Under the pieces are notes generated by a model that was not told where the DNA came from, did not search any database, and saw only the letters and a program-made list of their open reading frames with translations. Below, one piece after another: positions 52,755 to 61,902 of a stretch of DNA of 64,000 nucleotides. The DNA comes from Bacillota bacterium. GTDB taxonomy: Bacteria > Bacillota > SHA-98 > UBA4971. The DNA is taken from NCBI GenBank assembly GCA_012842395.1, contig DUSX01000034.1, positions 320,375 through 384,374 of the forward strand, read 5' to 3'. Position 1 is the stretch's first letter. Each line of letters starts with the position of its first letter. The position numbers were made by a program, and so were the translations under genes.

Positions 52755-53366
52755 TCATCCACGGGCTGAGCCGCGGGTTGCCGGGGACACACCGTTGCCT
52801 GCGCGCGGAGATCGCCGCCGCGACTCAGAGCGAAGGCTGAATCCAGGCAGAGTCGCCGCGTCTCCTTCTATAGGCGGGAGATCATCGAGGGATGCCAAGC
52901 CGAACCAGCGGAGGAACTCGGGGGTGGTCCCGTAAAGCACTGGCCGCCCGGGTGCCTTCTTGCGGCCCACCGGCCGCACCAGCCCGCGCTCGATTAAGGT
53001 TGTGAGCACGCCGTCCACGCGGACCCCGCGGATCGTCTCCAGCTCGGCTTTGGTGATGGGCTGTTTGTAAGCTATCATGGCCACGGTCTCCAGCGCAGGC
53101 CTGGAGAGCGCCTGTCTGGTGCCCACGTTCAACTTGGCTATGTATGCGGCGTGTGCAGGCCTGGTGGCCATCTGGTAGCCGCCGGCAACGAACACTATTT
53201 GCATGCCCCGCCTGTTCCGGTCATACTCCTGCCGGAGGTCGTCCACTATGGCGTTCACCGTGCGCGGATCTATGCCGAGGATCGCGCCCATCTCCTGCGA
53301 GGTAACCGGACGCGGCGATGCAAAAACCATGGCCTCGATGACGGCCTTGGCCTCTTCATACTCCAT
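52755..53366 (-). CDS. scpB: Segregation and condensation protein B
   Basis: Kleisin-associated winged-helix protein of the SMC condensin complex. The 203 residues show EEAKAVIEAMVFASPRPVTSQEMGAILGI, MATRPAHAAYIAKL, ALSRPALETVAMIAYKQPITKAELE and LIERGLVRPVGRKKAPGRPVLYGTT. Its ATG overlaps the scpA stop by 11 bases. The tail after about 180 is Arg/Ser-rich. Confidence 0.95.
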   Translation of the reverse strand: MEYEEAKAVIEAMVFASPRPVTSQEMGAILGIDPRTVNAIVDDLRQEYDRNRRGMQIVFVAGGYQMATRPAHAAYIAKLNVGTRQALSRPALETVAMIAYKQPITKAELETIRGVRVDGVLTTLIERGLVRPVGRKKAPGRPVLYGTTPEFLRWFGLASLDDLPPIEGDAATLPGFSLRSESRRRSPRAGNGVSPATRGSARG

Positions 53367-54147
53367 GGTCGGCGCCCCCGACCGCAGGCAGTATCAGTAT
53401 CTCACCAAAGTGCGCGTCCTGGCGGACCACGGCCTTCGCGAGCCTGATGAGCTCCAGAAGCGCGAGAAACACGGCGATTACCTCGGAACGGGTCACAGTC
53501 GGGCCGTCGAACAGCTCGCCGAACACCAGCTTTCCCTTCTGGCGCAATCGGGTGAGGATGACGTCCATCTTCTCCTCGATGGAGAGGTCGTCGGCCGGGA
53601 CAGCGGTGAACTCGTCCTCCGGGATGCCTTCGAGCACGCGACGAAGGGCCTGAATGAGGTCGGATAGCCCCACACCCTCGGGAGGCAACGCGGCGCCCGT
53701 CCCTGGTGGAAGGGTATCTCGCAGGTACACCAGGCGCCACGCCTCATCGCGCCTCGCAAGCTCCTCTACAGCCTCCTTGAAGATGCGGTACTTCATGAGA
53801 TGGGCTATCAAGGCGCTGTTTCCATCACTCTCGCGGCTGTCATCTGCGGAGTTGCCGTCGTCTTCCGCCGAGCCCCCGCAGTCATCAGATCCACCGGCGG
53901 CCCCGTCGGCCTCCTCGGGCTCCGACGGCAGGAGAGCCCTCGACTTCGCTGCCACGAGAGTGCTTGCGGCCACAAGAAACCCACCGACCGCGTCGAGCCC
54001 GGTCCCCTCGGAGCGCTCCAGTTCCTCAAAACAAGCCCGAATGACCTCGTGAACGGACACTGTGCGAGCGTCGATCTCTCCCCTCTCGATCGCCCGCGCC
54101 AGCTCCTCGAGCGTGCCAGAAAACCCCTCGACCCTTACGGGGATCAT
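53356..54147 (-). CDS. scpA: Segregation and condensation protein A
   Basis: Kleisin subunit linking SMC heads. N-terminal domain VRVEGFSGTLEELARAIERGEID and AASTLVAAKSRALLP, an acidic Ser/Asp/Gly-rich insertion (about 80-110), then the C-terminal winged helix (GPTVTRSEVIAVFLALLELIRLAKAVVRQ). The N-terminal half is shorter in conserved motifs than usual. It starts just after the trpS stop. Confidence 0.9.
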   Translation of the reverse strand: MIPVRVEGFSGTLEELARAIERGEIDARTVSVHEVIRACFEELERSEGTGLDAVGGFLVAASTLVAAKSRALLPSEPEEADGAAGGSDDCGGSAEDDGNSADDSRESDGNSALIAHLMKYRIFKEAVEELARRDEAWRLVYLRDTLPPGTGAALPPEGVGLSDLIQALRRVLEGIPEDEFTAVPADDLSIEEKMDVILTRLRQKGKLVFGELFDGPTVTRSEVIAVFLALLELIRLAKAVVRQDAHFGEILILPAVGGADHGV

Positions 54148-54149
54148 GT

Positions 54150-55130
54150 TCAAATCCGCATCGCCTTCCTGACTTCCTCGAGGGTCGCCTCCGCGAGCAC
54201 GCGCGCCCGCTTCGCCCCGTCGGCCAGTATGTCCTCGACGAGGCCCGGCTCCCTTTCTACTGCCTTCCTCCGCTCCCGGATCGGCTCCAGGAATTCGTTC
54301 ACCGCAAGAGCGAGCCGCCGCTTACACTCCACGCACCCGATACCGGCGTTTACGCACTCCCTCGTTATGTCGTCCAGCATGGTGCGGGAGAAGACCTTGT
54401 GAAACGCGTGCACGGAGCAAACCTCAGGATGGCCTGGATCTGTCCGACGTACCCTCGCGGGGTCGGTGACCATGTTCTCTATGGCCCTCCGCACCTCGTC
54501 AGCGCTCGCGGACATCTCGATGACGTTGTTGTAACTCTTGCTCATCTTGCGCCCGTCGGTGCCCGGGAGCAGGACGACTTCATTCAGTTTGGCTTGAGGC
54601 TCCGGGAAGACCGGACCGTACAGGAAGTTGAACCGCCTCGCTATCTCCCTGGTAAGTTCGAGATGGGGCAGCTGGTCTTCACCCACCGGCACGGCATCGG
54701 CCTTGTACACAAGGATATCGGCGGCCATGAGAACGGGATACCCAAGGAACCCGTGGGTCATGATCTCCCGGCCCTCGAGCTCGCGGAGCTGTTCCTTGTA
54801 CGTCGGACAACGCTCGAGCCAGGAGAGAGGTGTGATCATCGAGAAAAGGAGGGAAAGCTCGGCGTGTTGCTTCACGTCGGACTGCTTCATCACAATGCTC
54901 TTCTTGGGGTCTATCCCGGCCGCGAGGTAGTCCAAGACAAGCTCTCTTGTATTTGACTTGATCTCGCTCGTGTCCTCGTACGCCGTGGTAAGCGCGTGCC
55001 AGTCCACGACCCCGTACACGCAGTCGTAATCGTCCTGAAGCCTGACCCAGTTTATGAGCGCACCGAAGAGGTTGCCCAGGTGTAGCTTTCCGGTTGGTCT
55101 CATACCGCTGAATATCCTTGGCTTTGGCAT
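54150..55130 (-). CDS. trpS: Tryptophanyl-tRNA synthetase
   Basis: Class I synthetase charging tRNA-Trp, 326 residues. The HIGH-like motif PTGKLHLGN (11-19), TYKEQLRE, GYPVLMAADIL, PVGEDQLPHLELTREIARRFN and KMSKSYNN are all intact. The start is the ATG of MPKPRIFSGMRPTG after GAGGAGGACGG; the upstream open frame is not family-like. Confidence 0.97.
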   Translation of the reverse strand: MPKPRIFSGMRPTGKLHLGNLFGALINWVRLQDDYDCVYGVVDWHALTTAYEDTSEIKSNTRELVLDYLAAGIDPKKSIVMKQSDVKQHAELSLLFSMITPLSWLERCPTYKEQLRELEGREIMTHGFLGYPVLMAADILVYKADAVPVGEDQLPHLELTREIARRFNFLYGPVFPEPQAKLNEVVLLPGTDGRKMSKSYNNVIEMSASADEVRRAIENMVTDPARVRRTDPGHPEVCSVHAFHKVFSRTMLDDITRECVNAGIGCVECKRRLALAVNEFLEPIRERRKAVEREPGLVEDILADGAKRARVLAEATLEEVRKAMRI

Positions 55131-55274
55131 GTCCCCGTCCTCCTCAACGATCCGTCGCGCGCCACTCCGTTCCGTGCTGCCCGGCAGGGCGCTACCTGCC
55201 CGGCCCGCTGTGAACCCTGTCAACGGGCGACCCATCGCCTCATCCAACCGATCGCAACCAAGGGCCCCGTGCCG

Positions 55275-55880
55275 TCATAGAAGCCTCTGGCCCAGCACCA
55301 GGAGCGCCAGGAGGTTTATGATCGGCCCCATTATGATCCTAGTCGCCCCGCTGAACACGAGGAGCAAAAGGATGAACGACCCGTATGACTCCAACTGATG
55401 GTAGATGTAAAGATTCTTACCCCGCAGCACCCCCAGCAACAACCTTGACCCGTCCAGTGGCGGGATCGGTATCAGATTGAAGGCGGCAAGCCCCAGGTTG
55501 ATCACGATGCCCGATATCACGAGACGCATCAGCCACAGCGGCATGTGGATCCCCAGCCTCAGCGGCAGTGCCATTAGGAAAGCCAAAGCCACGTTCGCAA
55601 GGGGACCGGCCACCCCCACGACCATCATCCCGCGTCGCCAATCCTTGAAATACGCGGGATTCACCGGCACGGGCTTCGCCCACCCGAACCTTTGCGTGAG
55701 GATCAACGCAAGAGTTCCGAACACGTCGAGATGGGCCAGGGGATTCAAGGTGAGCCTCCCCTGCCATTTCGCCGTGGGGTCGCCGAGAGCGTTCGCCGCC
55801 GCGGCATGAGCGTACTCATGCACGGTCAGGGACAGGAGTATGACGGGCAGCGTCACGAGGATGGAAGCAAGGTCGACCAT
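55275..55880 (-). CDS. Site-2-protease-like M50 membrane metallopeptidase
   Basis: Integral membrane zinc protease of the short M50 (FtsH-independent, YwhC-like) group, 201 residues, with about five helices. The active site VHEYAHAAAANALGD (HExxH) and the third metal ligand in NLIPIPPLDGSRLL are present. Substrates are unknown; such genes neighbour trpS and scpA in many Clostridia. Confidence 0.92.
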   Translation of the reverse strand: MVDLASILVTLPVILLSLTVHEYAHAAAANALGDPTAKWQGRLTLNPLAHLDVFGTLALILTQRFGWAKPVPVNPAYFKDWRRGMMVVGVAGPLANVALAFLMALPLRLGIHMPLWLMRLVISGIVINLGLAAFNLIPIPPLDGSRLLLGVLRGKNLYIYHQLESYGSFILLLLVFSGATRIIMGPIINLLALLVLGQRLL

Positions 55881-56020
55881 CTATTCCCCTCCGTACCATT
55901 CATGATCAGGCTATACTCCGCGTGGACGCCTGTTTCCTGCAGCCTGACACCCGCCGCCCGCTACCTTTAACCCGATCGACAGTGTGCTGCGATGAGTCTT
56001 GACCCTCAGTGTCCTCCCCC

Positions 56021-56054
56021 GAGGACGCTGGGGTTGCGCGTACTTGCACGACGG
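56021..56054. repeat. Remnant of the dispersed structured repeat (56.0 kb)
   Basis: GAGGACGCTGGGGTTGCGCG followed by TACTTGCACGACGG matches the left side of the core copy (ACGGCGCTAGGGTTGCCGGTG, CTTGCACGACGG) with a few changes. The rest is lost. It lies just after lysA. Confidence 0.5.
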
Positions 56055-56063
56055 ATTGACTGG

Positions 56064-57428
56064 TCACGCGCTGTCCGCGGCGCTCGCGCACGACGATGAC
56101 GAGGCCTCGTAAGGAAGCTCCAGCCTTGCCGGGATACGGTCACGGGCCGCAACGTCTTGATAGCTCTCCCTCGCGACGACCACGTCCGCCATCCCGCCTT
56201 TCACGAAAACCACCGCGGGCCTGGGATACCTATTGTAATTGCTAGACATCGAGTAGTTGTACGCGCCGGTGGTCAACACAGCCAGGACATCGCCAGGTTG
56301 AAGGCGAGGAAGAGGGATGTCCCATATGAGCATGTCTCCGGACTCGCAGTGTCGGCCGGCGATCGACACTCTTTCCTCGGGAGGAGCGAGGACCCGCGTC
56401 ACCACGACCGCCTCGTATGACGCCTGATAGAGCGCCACCCTGGGGTTGTCAGCGAGGCCGCCGTCCACGGCGACGTACTTCCGCCCTCCAGGGACCTGCT
56501 TGATGGCGCCGACCGTGTACAACGTCGTGCCAGCCTCGCCCACTATGTATCGTCCCGGCTCCACCATGAGCCGCGGCATCTCAAGGCCGTGCGCAAGGCA
56601 TTTCTCCCGGATGACTCTGGAGATCGCAGACGCGTACTTCCCGAGGGGGATCCTTTCCTCCCCTGACCTGTATCTGACCCCGAGCCCGCCTCCGAGATTC
56701 ACCTCGCGCACGATGCATCCGGTGTTTCTCTTGAGGTCGGATGCGAAGTCCATGATCGCCGCGGCCGCCATTCCAAAAGGCTCCACTGCGAGTATCTGGG
56801 AGCCGATGTGACAGTGCAGGCCCTCAAGGACGAGAAGCTCGCTGGCAAGCACCCTTCTTGCCGCGGCCATGGCCTCCCCGTTTACGATCGACAGCCCGAA
56901 CTTGGAATCAAGCTGACCTGTGCGGATATACCCGTGGGTGTGCGCGTCCACGCCGGGAGTCAAGCGGAGTTGCACGTGGACCCTCTTGCGGAACCTGCGG
57001 GCTACTCCCTCAAGCAGGTCCAGCTCATACATGTTGTCCACGACAAACCTCAGCACCCCCGCGCGAACGCCCATCTCGACCTCATCAAGGGACTTGTTAT
57101 TCCCGTGAAAAAGGATGCGTTCCGGAGGAAACCCCGCCTGGAGCGCGGTATACAACTCTCCGCCGGACGCCACGTCCAAGCCCAGGCCCTCTTGGTGGAC
57201 GAGCCTGCACATGGCAAGCGTCGAAAATGCCTTGCTTGCGTAAGCGACAAACACATCAGGATACGCCCGGGAGAGCGTTCCTGCGATCTCGCGGCACCTC
57301 GCCCGGATGTCGTCCTCGTCCATGACGTAAAGCGGTGTGCCGAACTCCCGCGCCAGGCGGTCGCACGTCAAGCCGCCGATCTCAAGCCTTCCGTCATCCG
57401 TTATCCTCATCGTTCCGCGAAGGTCCAC
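56064..57428 (-). CDS. lysA: Diaminopimelate decarboxylase
   Basis: PLP enzyme making L-lysine from meso-diaminopimelate, 454 residues. PLP lysine near K66 in VAYASKAFS; HGNNKSLDEVEMGV, LEGLHCHIGSQI, NLGGGLGVRY, EPGRYIVGEAG and GAYNYSMSSNYN are the family blocks. The start is GTG (MDLRGTMRITDDGRLEIGG), placed five bases after GGAG and matching the family N-terminus; the ATG at 57410 would cut it. It has its own promoter at 57484-57512. Confidence 0.96.
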   Translation of the reverse strand: MDLRGTMRITDDGRLEIGGLTCDRLAREFGTPLYVMDEDDIRARCREIAGTLSRAYPDVFVAYASKAFSTLAMCRLVHQEGLGLDVASGGELYTALQAGFPPERILFHGNNKSLDEVEMGVRAGVLRFVVDNMYELDLLEGVARRFRKRVHVQLRLTPGVDAHTHGYIRTGQLDSKFGLSIVNGEAMAAARRVLASELLVLEGLHCHIGSQILAVEPFGMAAAAIMDFASDLKRNTGCIVREVNLGGGLGVRYRSGEERIPLGKYASAISRVIREKCLAHGLEMPRLMVEPGRYIVGEAGTTLYTVGAIKQVPGGRKYVAVDGGLADNPRVALYQASYEAVVVTRVLAPPEERVSIAGRHCESGDMLIWDIPLPRLQPGDVLAVLTTGAYNYSMSSNYNRYPRPAVVFVKGGMADVVVARESYQDVAARDRIPARLELPYEASSSSCASAADSA

Positions 57429-57483
57429 TCGTTCTCCGCTCCAATCCCCGCTCAAGCCGGCTCAGCATGTCACAGTTTCCTCC

Positions 57484-57512
57484 ATGATAGCACGCAGGCT
57501 GGGACGGGTCAA
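57484..57512 (-). promoter_or_regulatory. Promoter of lysA
   Basis: TTGACC and TATCAT with exactly 17 bp spacing on the minus strand, about 55 bp before the lysA GTG. A good sigma-A match. Confidence 0.65.
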
Positions 57513-57643
57513 GGAAACGGTGACGCCGTGACGCCGCGGCGCGTGCCGCGCCCTGTGCCTCGCAAGCTCCGGTCACGATGCAAGTTTATTCTGCGCCGGG
57601 CTCGCTGGTGCTCGCAGCCACATGTGGGCCTCGCGGGCACGGG

Positions 57644-58603
57644 TCAGAACGAATCCCAACGACCGCACCGGGAACCCCATCTCGCGATGACCTCGTGCCC
57701 CATCCTTATGTTCACCACCTCGCACAGGTTCGGGCAACCCTTGCACTCAAAAGTAGATGCGGCGTAGTCCATATCGAGCGCGTGGAACCCGCGGAAGTTT
57801 GAAGGGCCGCCGCGGCGTTCCACCTCCTCGGCAGCCAGAAGGGCCGCGCCGATGGCGCCCATGACGTTGTAATGCTCCGGGACGGTCACTGGGGTCCCGA
57901 GGGCCTTTTCGAAAGCCGCCTTCATCCCCACATTTGCCGCGACCCCGCCCTGGAAGACGATCGGCGGCTGGATGTCCTTGCCCTTGCCGACATTGTTGAG
58001 GTAGTTCCTGACGAGCGCCTCGCACAGGCCCGCAACGATGTCTTCGATGCGGTGGCCCATCTGTTGCTTGTGAATCATGTCCGACTCTGCGAACACGGCA
58101 CACCTTCCCGCGATCCTCACAGGCGTCTTGGACATGAGCGCGAGCTCGCCGAACCTCTCGATGGGCACTCCAAGCCTCGCAGCTTGCTGGTCAAGGAAGG
58201 AACCCGTTCCCGCAGCACACACCGTGTTCATGGCGAAGTCGATGACCGCGCCCTCCCTCAGGATGATTATCTTGGAGTCTTGCCCGCCGATCTCGATGAC
58301 CGTCCGCACCTCGGGAACCACGTGCGCGGAGGCGACCGCGTGAGCCGTGATCTCGTTTTTCACGCAGTCGGCACCGACGATCACACCGGCAAGCCTCCTT
58401 CCACTGCCGGTGGTGCCCACCCCCGCGATCTCCGTTTCAGAGGCGGTGGGAGCAAGCATTCTCATGCCCTCCTGAATGGCGGCGATGGGCTCACCCTTGG
58501 TCCGGAGATACACTTTCTCCAGGACCTCCCCCTGTTCGTCCATGAGCACAAGGTTCGTGCTGACTGATCCGACATCCACACCGAGATACGCTCTACGAGC
58601 CAT
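57644..58603 (-). CDS. Acyl-CoA dehydratase activase (BadF/HgdC-type ATPase)
   Basis: ASKHA-fold ATPase that, in 2-hydroxyacyl-CoA dehydratases and benzoyl-CoA reductases, drives an electron into the partner through a [4Fe-4S] cluster. LGVDVGSVSTNLVL, GVGTTGSGRR, EIGGQDSKIIIL and the two cluster cysteines (TVCAAGTGSFLDQQ and AGRCAVFAESDMIH) are intact. A C-terminal extension has CKGCPNLCEV and SRCGRW, as in the large fused CoA-activase proteins. Start at the ATG of MARRAYLGV. It is the last of three genes that together match such a fused protein. Confidence 0.9.
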   Translation of the reverse strand: MARRAYLGVDVGSVSTNLVLMDEQGEVLEKVYLRTKGEPIAAIQEGMRMLAPTASETEIAGVGTTGSGRRLAGVIVGADCVKNEITAHAVASAHVVPEVRTVIEIGGQDSKIIILREGAVIDFAMNTVCAAGTGSFLDQQAARLGVPIERFGELALMSKTPVRIAGRCAVFAESDMIHKQQMGHRIEDIVAGLCEALVRNYLNNVGKGKDIQPPIVFQGGVAANVGMKAAFEKALGTPVTVPEHYNVMGAIGAALLAAEEVERRGGPSNFRGFHALDMDYAASTFECKGCPNLCEVVNIRMGHEVIARWGSRCGRWDSF

Positions 58604-58611
58604 ACATGCCC

Positions 58612-59739
58612 TCACCCCATCGTTCCGTCCCTCGCCCGCCGCCGGCGCCGAGACCGCTCAACGAGGTCCACGAACGCTTCGAGCCGCGTGAGCACTCCGG
58701 TGTCCGAGGAATGTTCGTCGAATACAAGGGTCATCACAGGAATGCCCAGGTCTCGCGAAACCGCCGGAAGCACGTCTTGCGCCACAATCTCCGGCATGCA
58801 CGTGAATGGAGCAAGCTGGATCACCCCGTCGAACCCTCTCCTCGCGTACTCCACTGTGTGGCCCACTGTCTCAACGCCGTGCCCGCCCACGAAATGGCAC
58901 AGGTACGGCTTGGCGAGGTCGTACGGTCTCCTACTCTTGCGCAAGCGCATGAAGTCCTTGAAAACGTGTTCCTTGACCCAGTCACCTATGTATATGGACC
59001 TCTCCACGAGCACCCCCATCTCTCCGAGACGGCGCTCGACCTCGAAATTGACAAAGGGCTCAAGGACCACGTAAACCTCTCCGACGATGCCTATCCTCGG
59101 GGGGCTCTCCGGGTTGCGCCTCGAGGCGCCCGGCGTTGGATCCTGCACGCTACGAAGCATCTCCTGGCCCTCTTCGAGCGCCCGTCTCACCTGCGAGATG
59201 CCGGATGCCTCATCGACCAGCTTCAGGGCAGACCCGAGCGCGGACGTCGCTGCTCCGCGCCGTCTCTCGAACGGCCGCGCTCGCTGCGCCGCCTTCTCTA
59301 GCTCGTCCACGGCCGTCATCTTGGCCCAGGCGAGTCTCACGGCGCCAACGTACTTTCGCATGGGGTTCCGCCCCACAAGTCGCCCTACCTGTTCCAACAC
59401 GTGCCGGATCCTTCCCTGAGGAGGCTCGATGATGACCATGTCGAACTCATACCCGAGGGCTTTCAGGATCTCGCGCTGTACCTCGCCATACATGCCGAAC
59501 CGGCACGGTCCCACGCCCCCGGCCATGGCGATCGTGTCGGCCCCGAGCTCTAAGGCCTCCACGTAATTGCCGATGTTTACTTTGAGCGGCAGGCACGCGA
59601 ACTCGGGCGAGTAGCGCGAGCCGATGGAGAGCGTGCGCTTGCTTGGCATGGGAGGCACGACCACCTCCGCCCCGAGGTCCTCGAGAAGCGCCTTAACGGT
59701 TATATAGAGATTGCCCATGTGAGCAAAGGTGATCTTCAT
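58612..59739 (-). CDS. CoA-protein-activase/HgdB-like component A
   Basis: A 375-residue protein of the DUF2229/HgdB-related region of acyl-CoA dehydratase activases. YSPEFACLPLKVNIGNYVEALELGADTIAMAGG and GPCRFGMYGEVQREIL are typical, and cysteines in CLP, PCRFG and FTCMPE may bind a cluster. It ends with DEHSSDTGVLTRLEAFVDLV, almost the same as the end of the next gene, so the two are paralogues. It overlaps or abuts both neighbours (8 bp and 4 bp), so the three are one operon. The exact substrate is unknown. Confidence 0.8.
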   Translation of the reverse strand: MKITFAHMGNLYITVKALLEDLGAEVVVPPMPSKRTLSIGSRYSPEFACLPLKVNIGNYVEALELGADTIAMAGGVGPCRFGMYGEVQREILKALGYEFDMVIIEPPQGRIRHVLEQVGRLVGRNPMRKYVGAVRLAWAKMTAVDELEKAAQRARPFERRRGAATSALGSALKLVDEASGISQVRRALEEGQEMLRSVQDPTPGASRRNPESPPRIGIVGEVYVVLEPFVNFEVERRLGEMGVLVERSIYIGDWVKEHVFKDFMRLRKSRRPYDLAKPYLCHFVGGHGVETVGHTVEYARRGFDGVIQLAPFTCMPEIVAQDVLPAVSRDLGIPVMTLVFDEHSSDTGVLTRLEAFVDLVERSRRRRRARDGTMG

Positions 59740-59743
59740 GGTA

Positions 59744-60775
59744 TCACTGCTTTCTCCTTCGCGTCACGACGTCTACGAACGCCTCGAGCCTCGTGAGGAC
59801 GCCTGCCTCGCCCGTATGCTCGTCCACCGTTATGGTGGCGAACGGCACATCTCTGTGACGCACTGCTTCGCGCTCGAGGATGTCGCCAATGAGCGACTCT
59901 GGCCCGCACGCGAAGGCGCTCATGTGCAGGCAACCATGGACCGTGCCCGACCTCAGGAAATGGAACCCCGCCCCGAGGAGCCTCCTCCCGATGGTCCAGA
60001 AGACCCTCTTCGGGAATCGCGCAGCTTCGCGCTCGGTCACAGCCCAGGGGAGCATGTCCGCCGTTATGACGGTCGCCCCCATCTCTCGTAGCCGGCGTAT
60101 GACGTTCATGCTCACGAACGAGTCGTAGATGATGTACGGATGTCCCACGAGCCCGATGACGACGTTCGCGGCCCCGCCACCGCCGCGTGCGACGCCGGAC
60201 GTCGACGACGCAGCGGCCACGGCCCTCTGGGCGAGTTCATCAGAAAGAGGCGCAACGCCCATGAAGGCCATAGCCTCGTCGGGAGTCATCCCGCTCTCCA
60301 GGCACCGTCCGTACCGCGTGAGGGCAGCCCGCCCTTTCCTGTGCGCGGCGAAGATCCTAAGCGTGCTACGCGTGAACATCCTTCCCGTGGCAAGGACGGC
60401 GCGGACATACTCTCTGGTGGTTCTGCTCAGGTTGATGCACGAGTCGATGATCCTCGGTGCGTCGCGGCAGTTGCACCGGATCATGTCAGGTAGGCCCATG
60501 AACTTCGGACAGATGAAGGCCCGTCTCTCAACGGACACGAGCCTCGGCACGAACACGTAGTCGCACTTCCCCGCAAGCGCGAGCACGTGTCCGTGGAAGA
60601 CCTTGACTGGAAGGCACGCCTCGTCCACCGTGACCTTTATGCCGGCGTCCAGAATCGCCCTTGTCGTCTCACCAGAGGTCACGACGGTCCCGCCCAGGGA
60701 CTCGAAGAACGCCTTCCACATGGGGTAATAGTGGTAGTAAAGAAGGGCACGAGGAATCCCCACGACCTCTCCCAC
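59744..60775 (-). CDS. CoA-protein-activase/DUF2229-like component B
   Basis: A 343-residue paralogue of component A. It begins VGIPRALLYYHYYPMWKAFFESLG, then EACLPVKVFHGHVLALAGKCDYVFVPRLVSVER and FICPKFMGLPDMIRCNC: the DUF2229 signature with several conserved cysteines. It ends DEHTGEAGVLTRLEAFVDVV. The GTG start lies shortly after GGGAGGTGG; the frame is open about 23 codons further. It is the first gene of the trio and 87 bp downstream of spoVAEA. Confidence 0.8.
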   Translation of the reverse strand: MGEVVGIPRALLYYHYYPMWKAFFESLGGTVVTSGETTRAILDAGIKVTVDEACLPVKVFHGHVLALAGKCDYVFVPRLVSVERRAFICPKFMGLPDMIRCNCRDAPRIIDSCINLSRTTREYVRAVLATGRMFTRSTLRIFAAHRKGRAALTRYGRCLESGMTPDEAMAFMGVAPLSDELAQRAVAAASSTSGVARGGGGAANVVIGLVGHPYIIYDSFVSMNVIRRLREMGATVITADMLPWAVTEREAARFPKRVFWTIGRRLLGAGFHFLRSGTVHGCLHMSAFACGPESLIGDILEREAVRHRDVPFATITVDEHTGEAGVLTRLEAFVDVVTRRRKQ

Positions 60776-60862
60776 GACGATATGCCACCTCCCTTGCTTG
60801 AAACGCTTCGTCGATAGGTTCCCGAGTTCTCCTCCCCGGCCCACGGCGCCTGCCGGGCGCCG

Positions 60863-61426
60863 CTACATCTGCTGTTCATCGAGGATCTCACGGATCGCCC
60901 TCGTCGTGATAAGCGCACCCTTCTCGACGGCATCCTGGCTATCCATCTTGCCGAGATCCCCCACCCCCACGATCTTCGGGATCTCGAGGCGAGAGAGGAT
61001 CCCAACGGTATCGCCCTCAAGCCGCTTGTGCCCGGGCGGCTCGGGAGACCCCGACTTCCCGACGGGCCCGCCCGTTACCTCGCCCTCCTTCGTGACGGAC
61101 TCGTCCACCGTCACGGGACGATCGCTCTTGGTGTTCGATGCCACCGCGACCGCGCCGACTATCTCGATCTCCGGGTCGGCCGCAAACTCCTCGAGCGCGC
61201 GTTCTCCGAGGCCCTTGCCTTTCTTTCCGTGGTCATCAAACATCACTATGACGGGCTCCACGGGCGCCTGTTTCGCCATGGCGGCGAGCGCGGCCCCGCT
61301 TGTGAGGGTTGGAGTCCCTGCGGACCTCTCGATATAGTGCAGGCCAAGGTTCCGGGCCGCCTGTCTTGCGGCGGCCTTGGCCCTCCCATCGCCGTCGGTT
61401 ACCACGATGACCCTCTTTTTCGCCAA
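60863..61426 (-). CDS. spoVAEA: Stage V sporulation protein AEA
   Basis: Soluble 187-residue spore protein of the SpoVA dipicolinic-acid channel cluster. KKRVIVVTDGDGRAKAAARQAARNLGL, AGTPTLTSGAAL, VIVMFDDHGKKGKGLGERALEE, VAVASNTKSDRPVTVDESVTKEGEV and GHKRLEGDTVGILSRLEIPKIVGVGDLGKMD agree with the family throughout. Last gene of the spoVA set, 15 bp after spoVAEB. Confidence 0.95.
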   Translation of the reverse strand: MAKKRVIVVTDGDGRAKAAARQAARNLGLHYIERSAGTPTLTSGAALAAMAKQAPVEPVIVMFDDHGKKGKGLGERALEEFAADPEIEIVGAVAVASNTKSDRPVTVDESVTKEGEVTGGPVGKSGSPEPPGHKRLEGDTVGILSRLEIPKIVGVGDLGKMDSQDAVEKGALITTRAIREILDEQQM

Positions 61427-61441
61427 GTGGCCCTCACATCC

Positions 61442-61792
61442 TCACGACTTAGGATTGGCGATGAGCGCGACCAGCGTCCCGAAAAACACGGCGACAGCTA
61501 TGCCCATCCCTGTGTACTCGAAGACGCCCGTGAAAAGCCCAAGGATCCCCATGCGCTTCGCCTCCGCCAGCGCACCCCGGGCGATCGATGCCCCAAAGCC
61601 CGAGACGGGAACCAAGGCCCCGGCACCAGCGAACTTGAGCAGCGGCTCGTACAGGTCGAGGCCGCCCGCGATCGCTCCTGCCACGGTGAGTATGACCAGC
61701 ATGTGACCAGGAGTGAGGTTCGTAAAGTCCAGGATGAGCTGGCCTATGGCGCATATGGCGCCGCCTACAAGAAACGCGTACAGGTACGTCAC
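61442..61792 (-). CDS. spoVAEB: Stage V sporulation protein AEB
   Basis: A 116-residue membrane protein with three to four helices: YLYAFLVGGAICAIGQLILDFTNLTPGHMLV, GGLDLYEPLLKFAGAGALVPVSGFGASIARGAL. Related to SpoVAC in this cluster. It forms part of the channel that moves calcium-dipicolinate into and out of the spore core. GTG start after GGAGGAGAATCT; the upstream in-frame codons lack support. Confidence 0.95.
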   Translation of the reverse strand: MTYLYAFLVGGAICAIGQLILDFTNLTPGHMLVILTVAGAIAGGLDLYEPLLKFAGAGALVPVSGFGASIARGALAEAKRMGILGLFTGVFEYTGMGIAVAVFFGTLVALIANPKS

Positions 61793-61902
61793 AGATTCTC
61801 CTCCGTTCTTGAGTCGCACGTCTCATGCCTAATACAGAGCTCACGTCCTCGCAACGTTGAACCGGCCAGGCCGCCCGCCTCGCGTCCATTCATGTATTCA
61901 TG

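Noticed and set aside
52531-52758. 75-codon minus-strand frame overlapping the scpB stop by ATGA
   Set aside because: The ATGA overlap is tempting, but the protein (rich in Arg, Cys and Ala) has no helix pattern or known motif. DUF2953 has its own TTG start and ribosome site within this gap.
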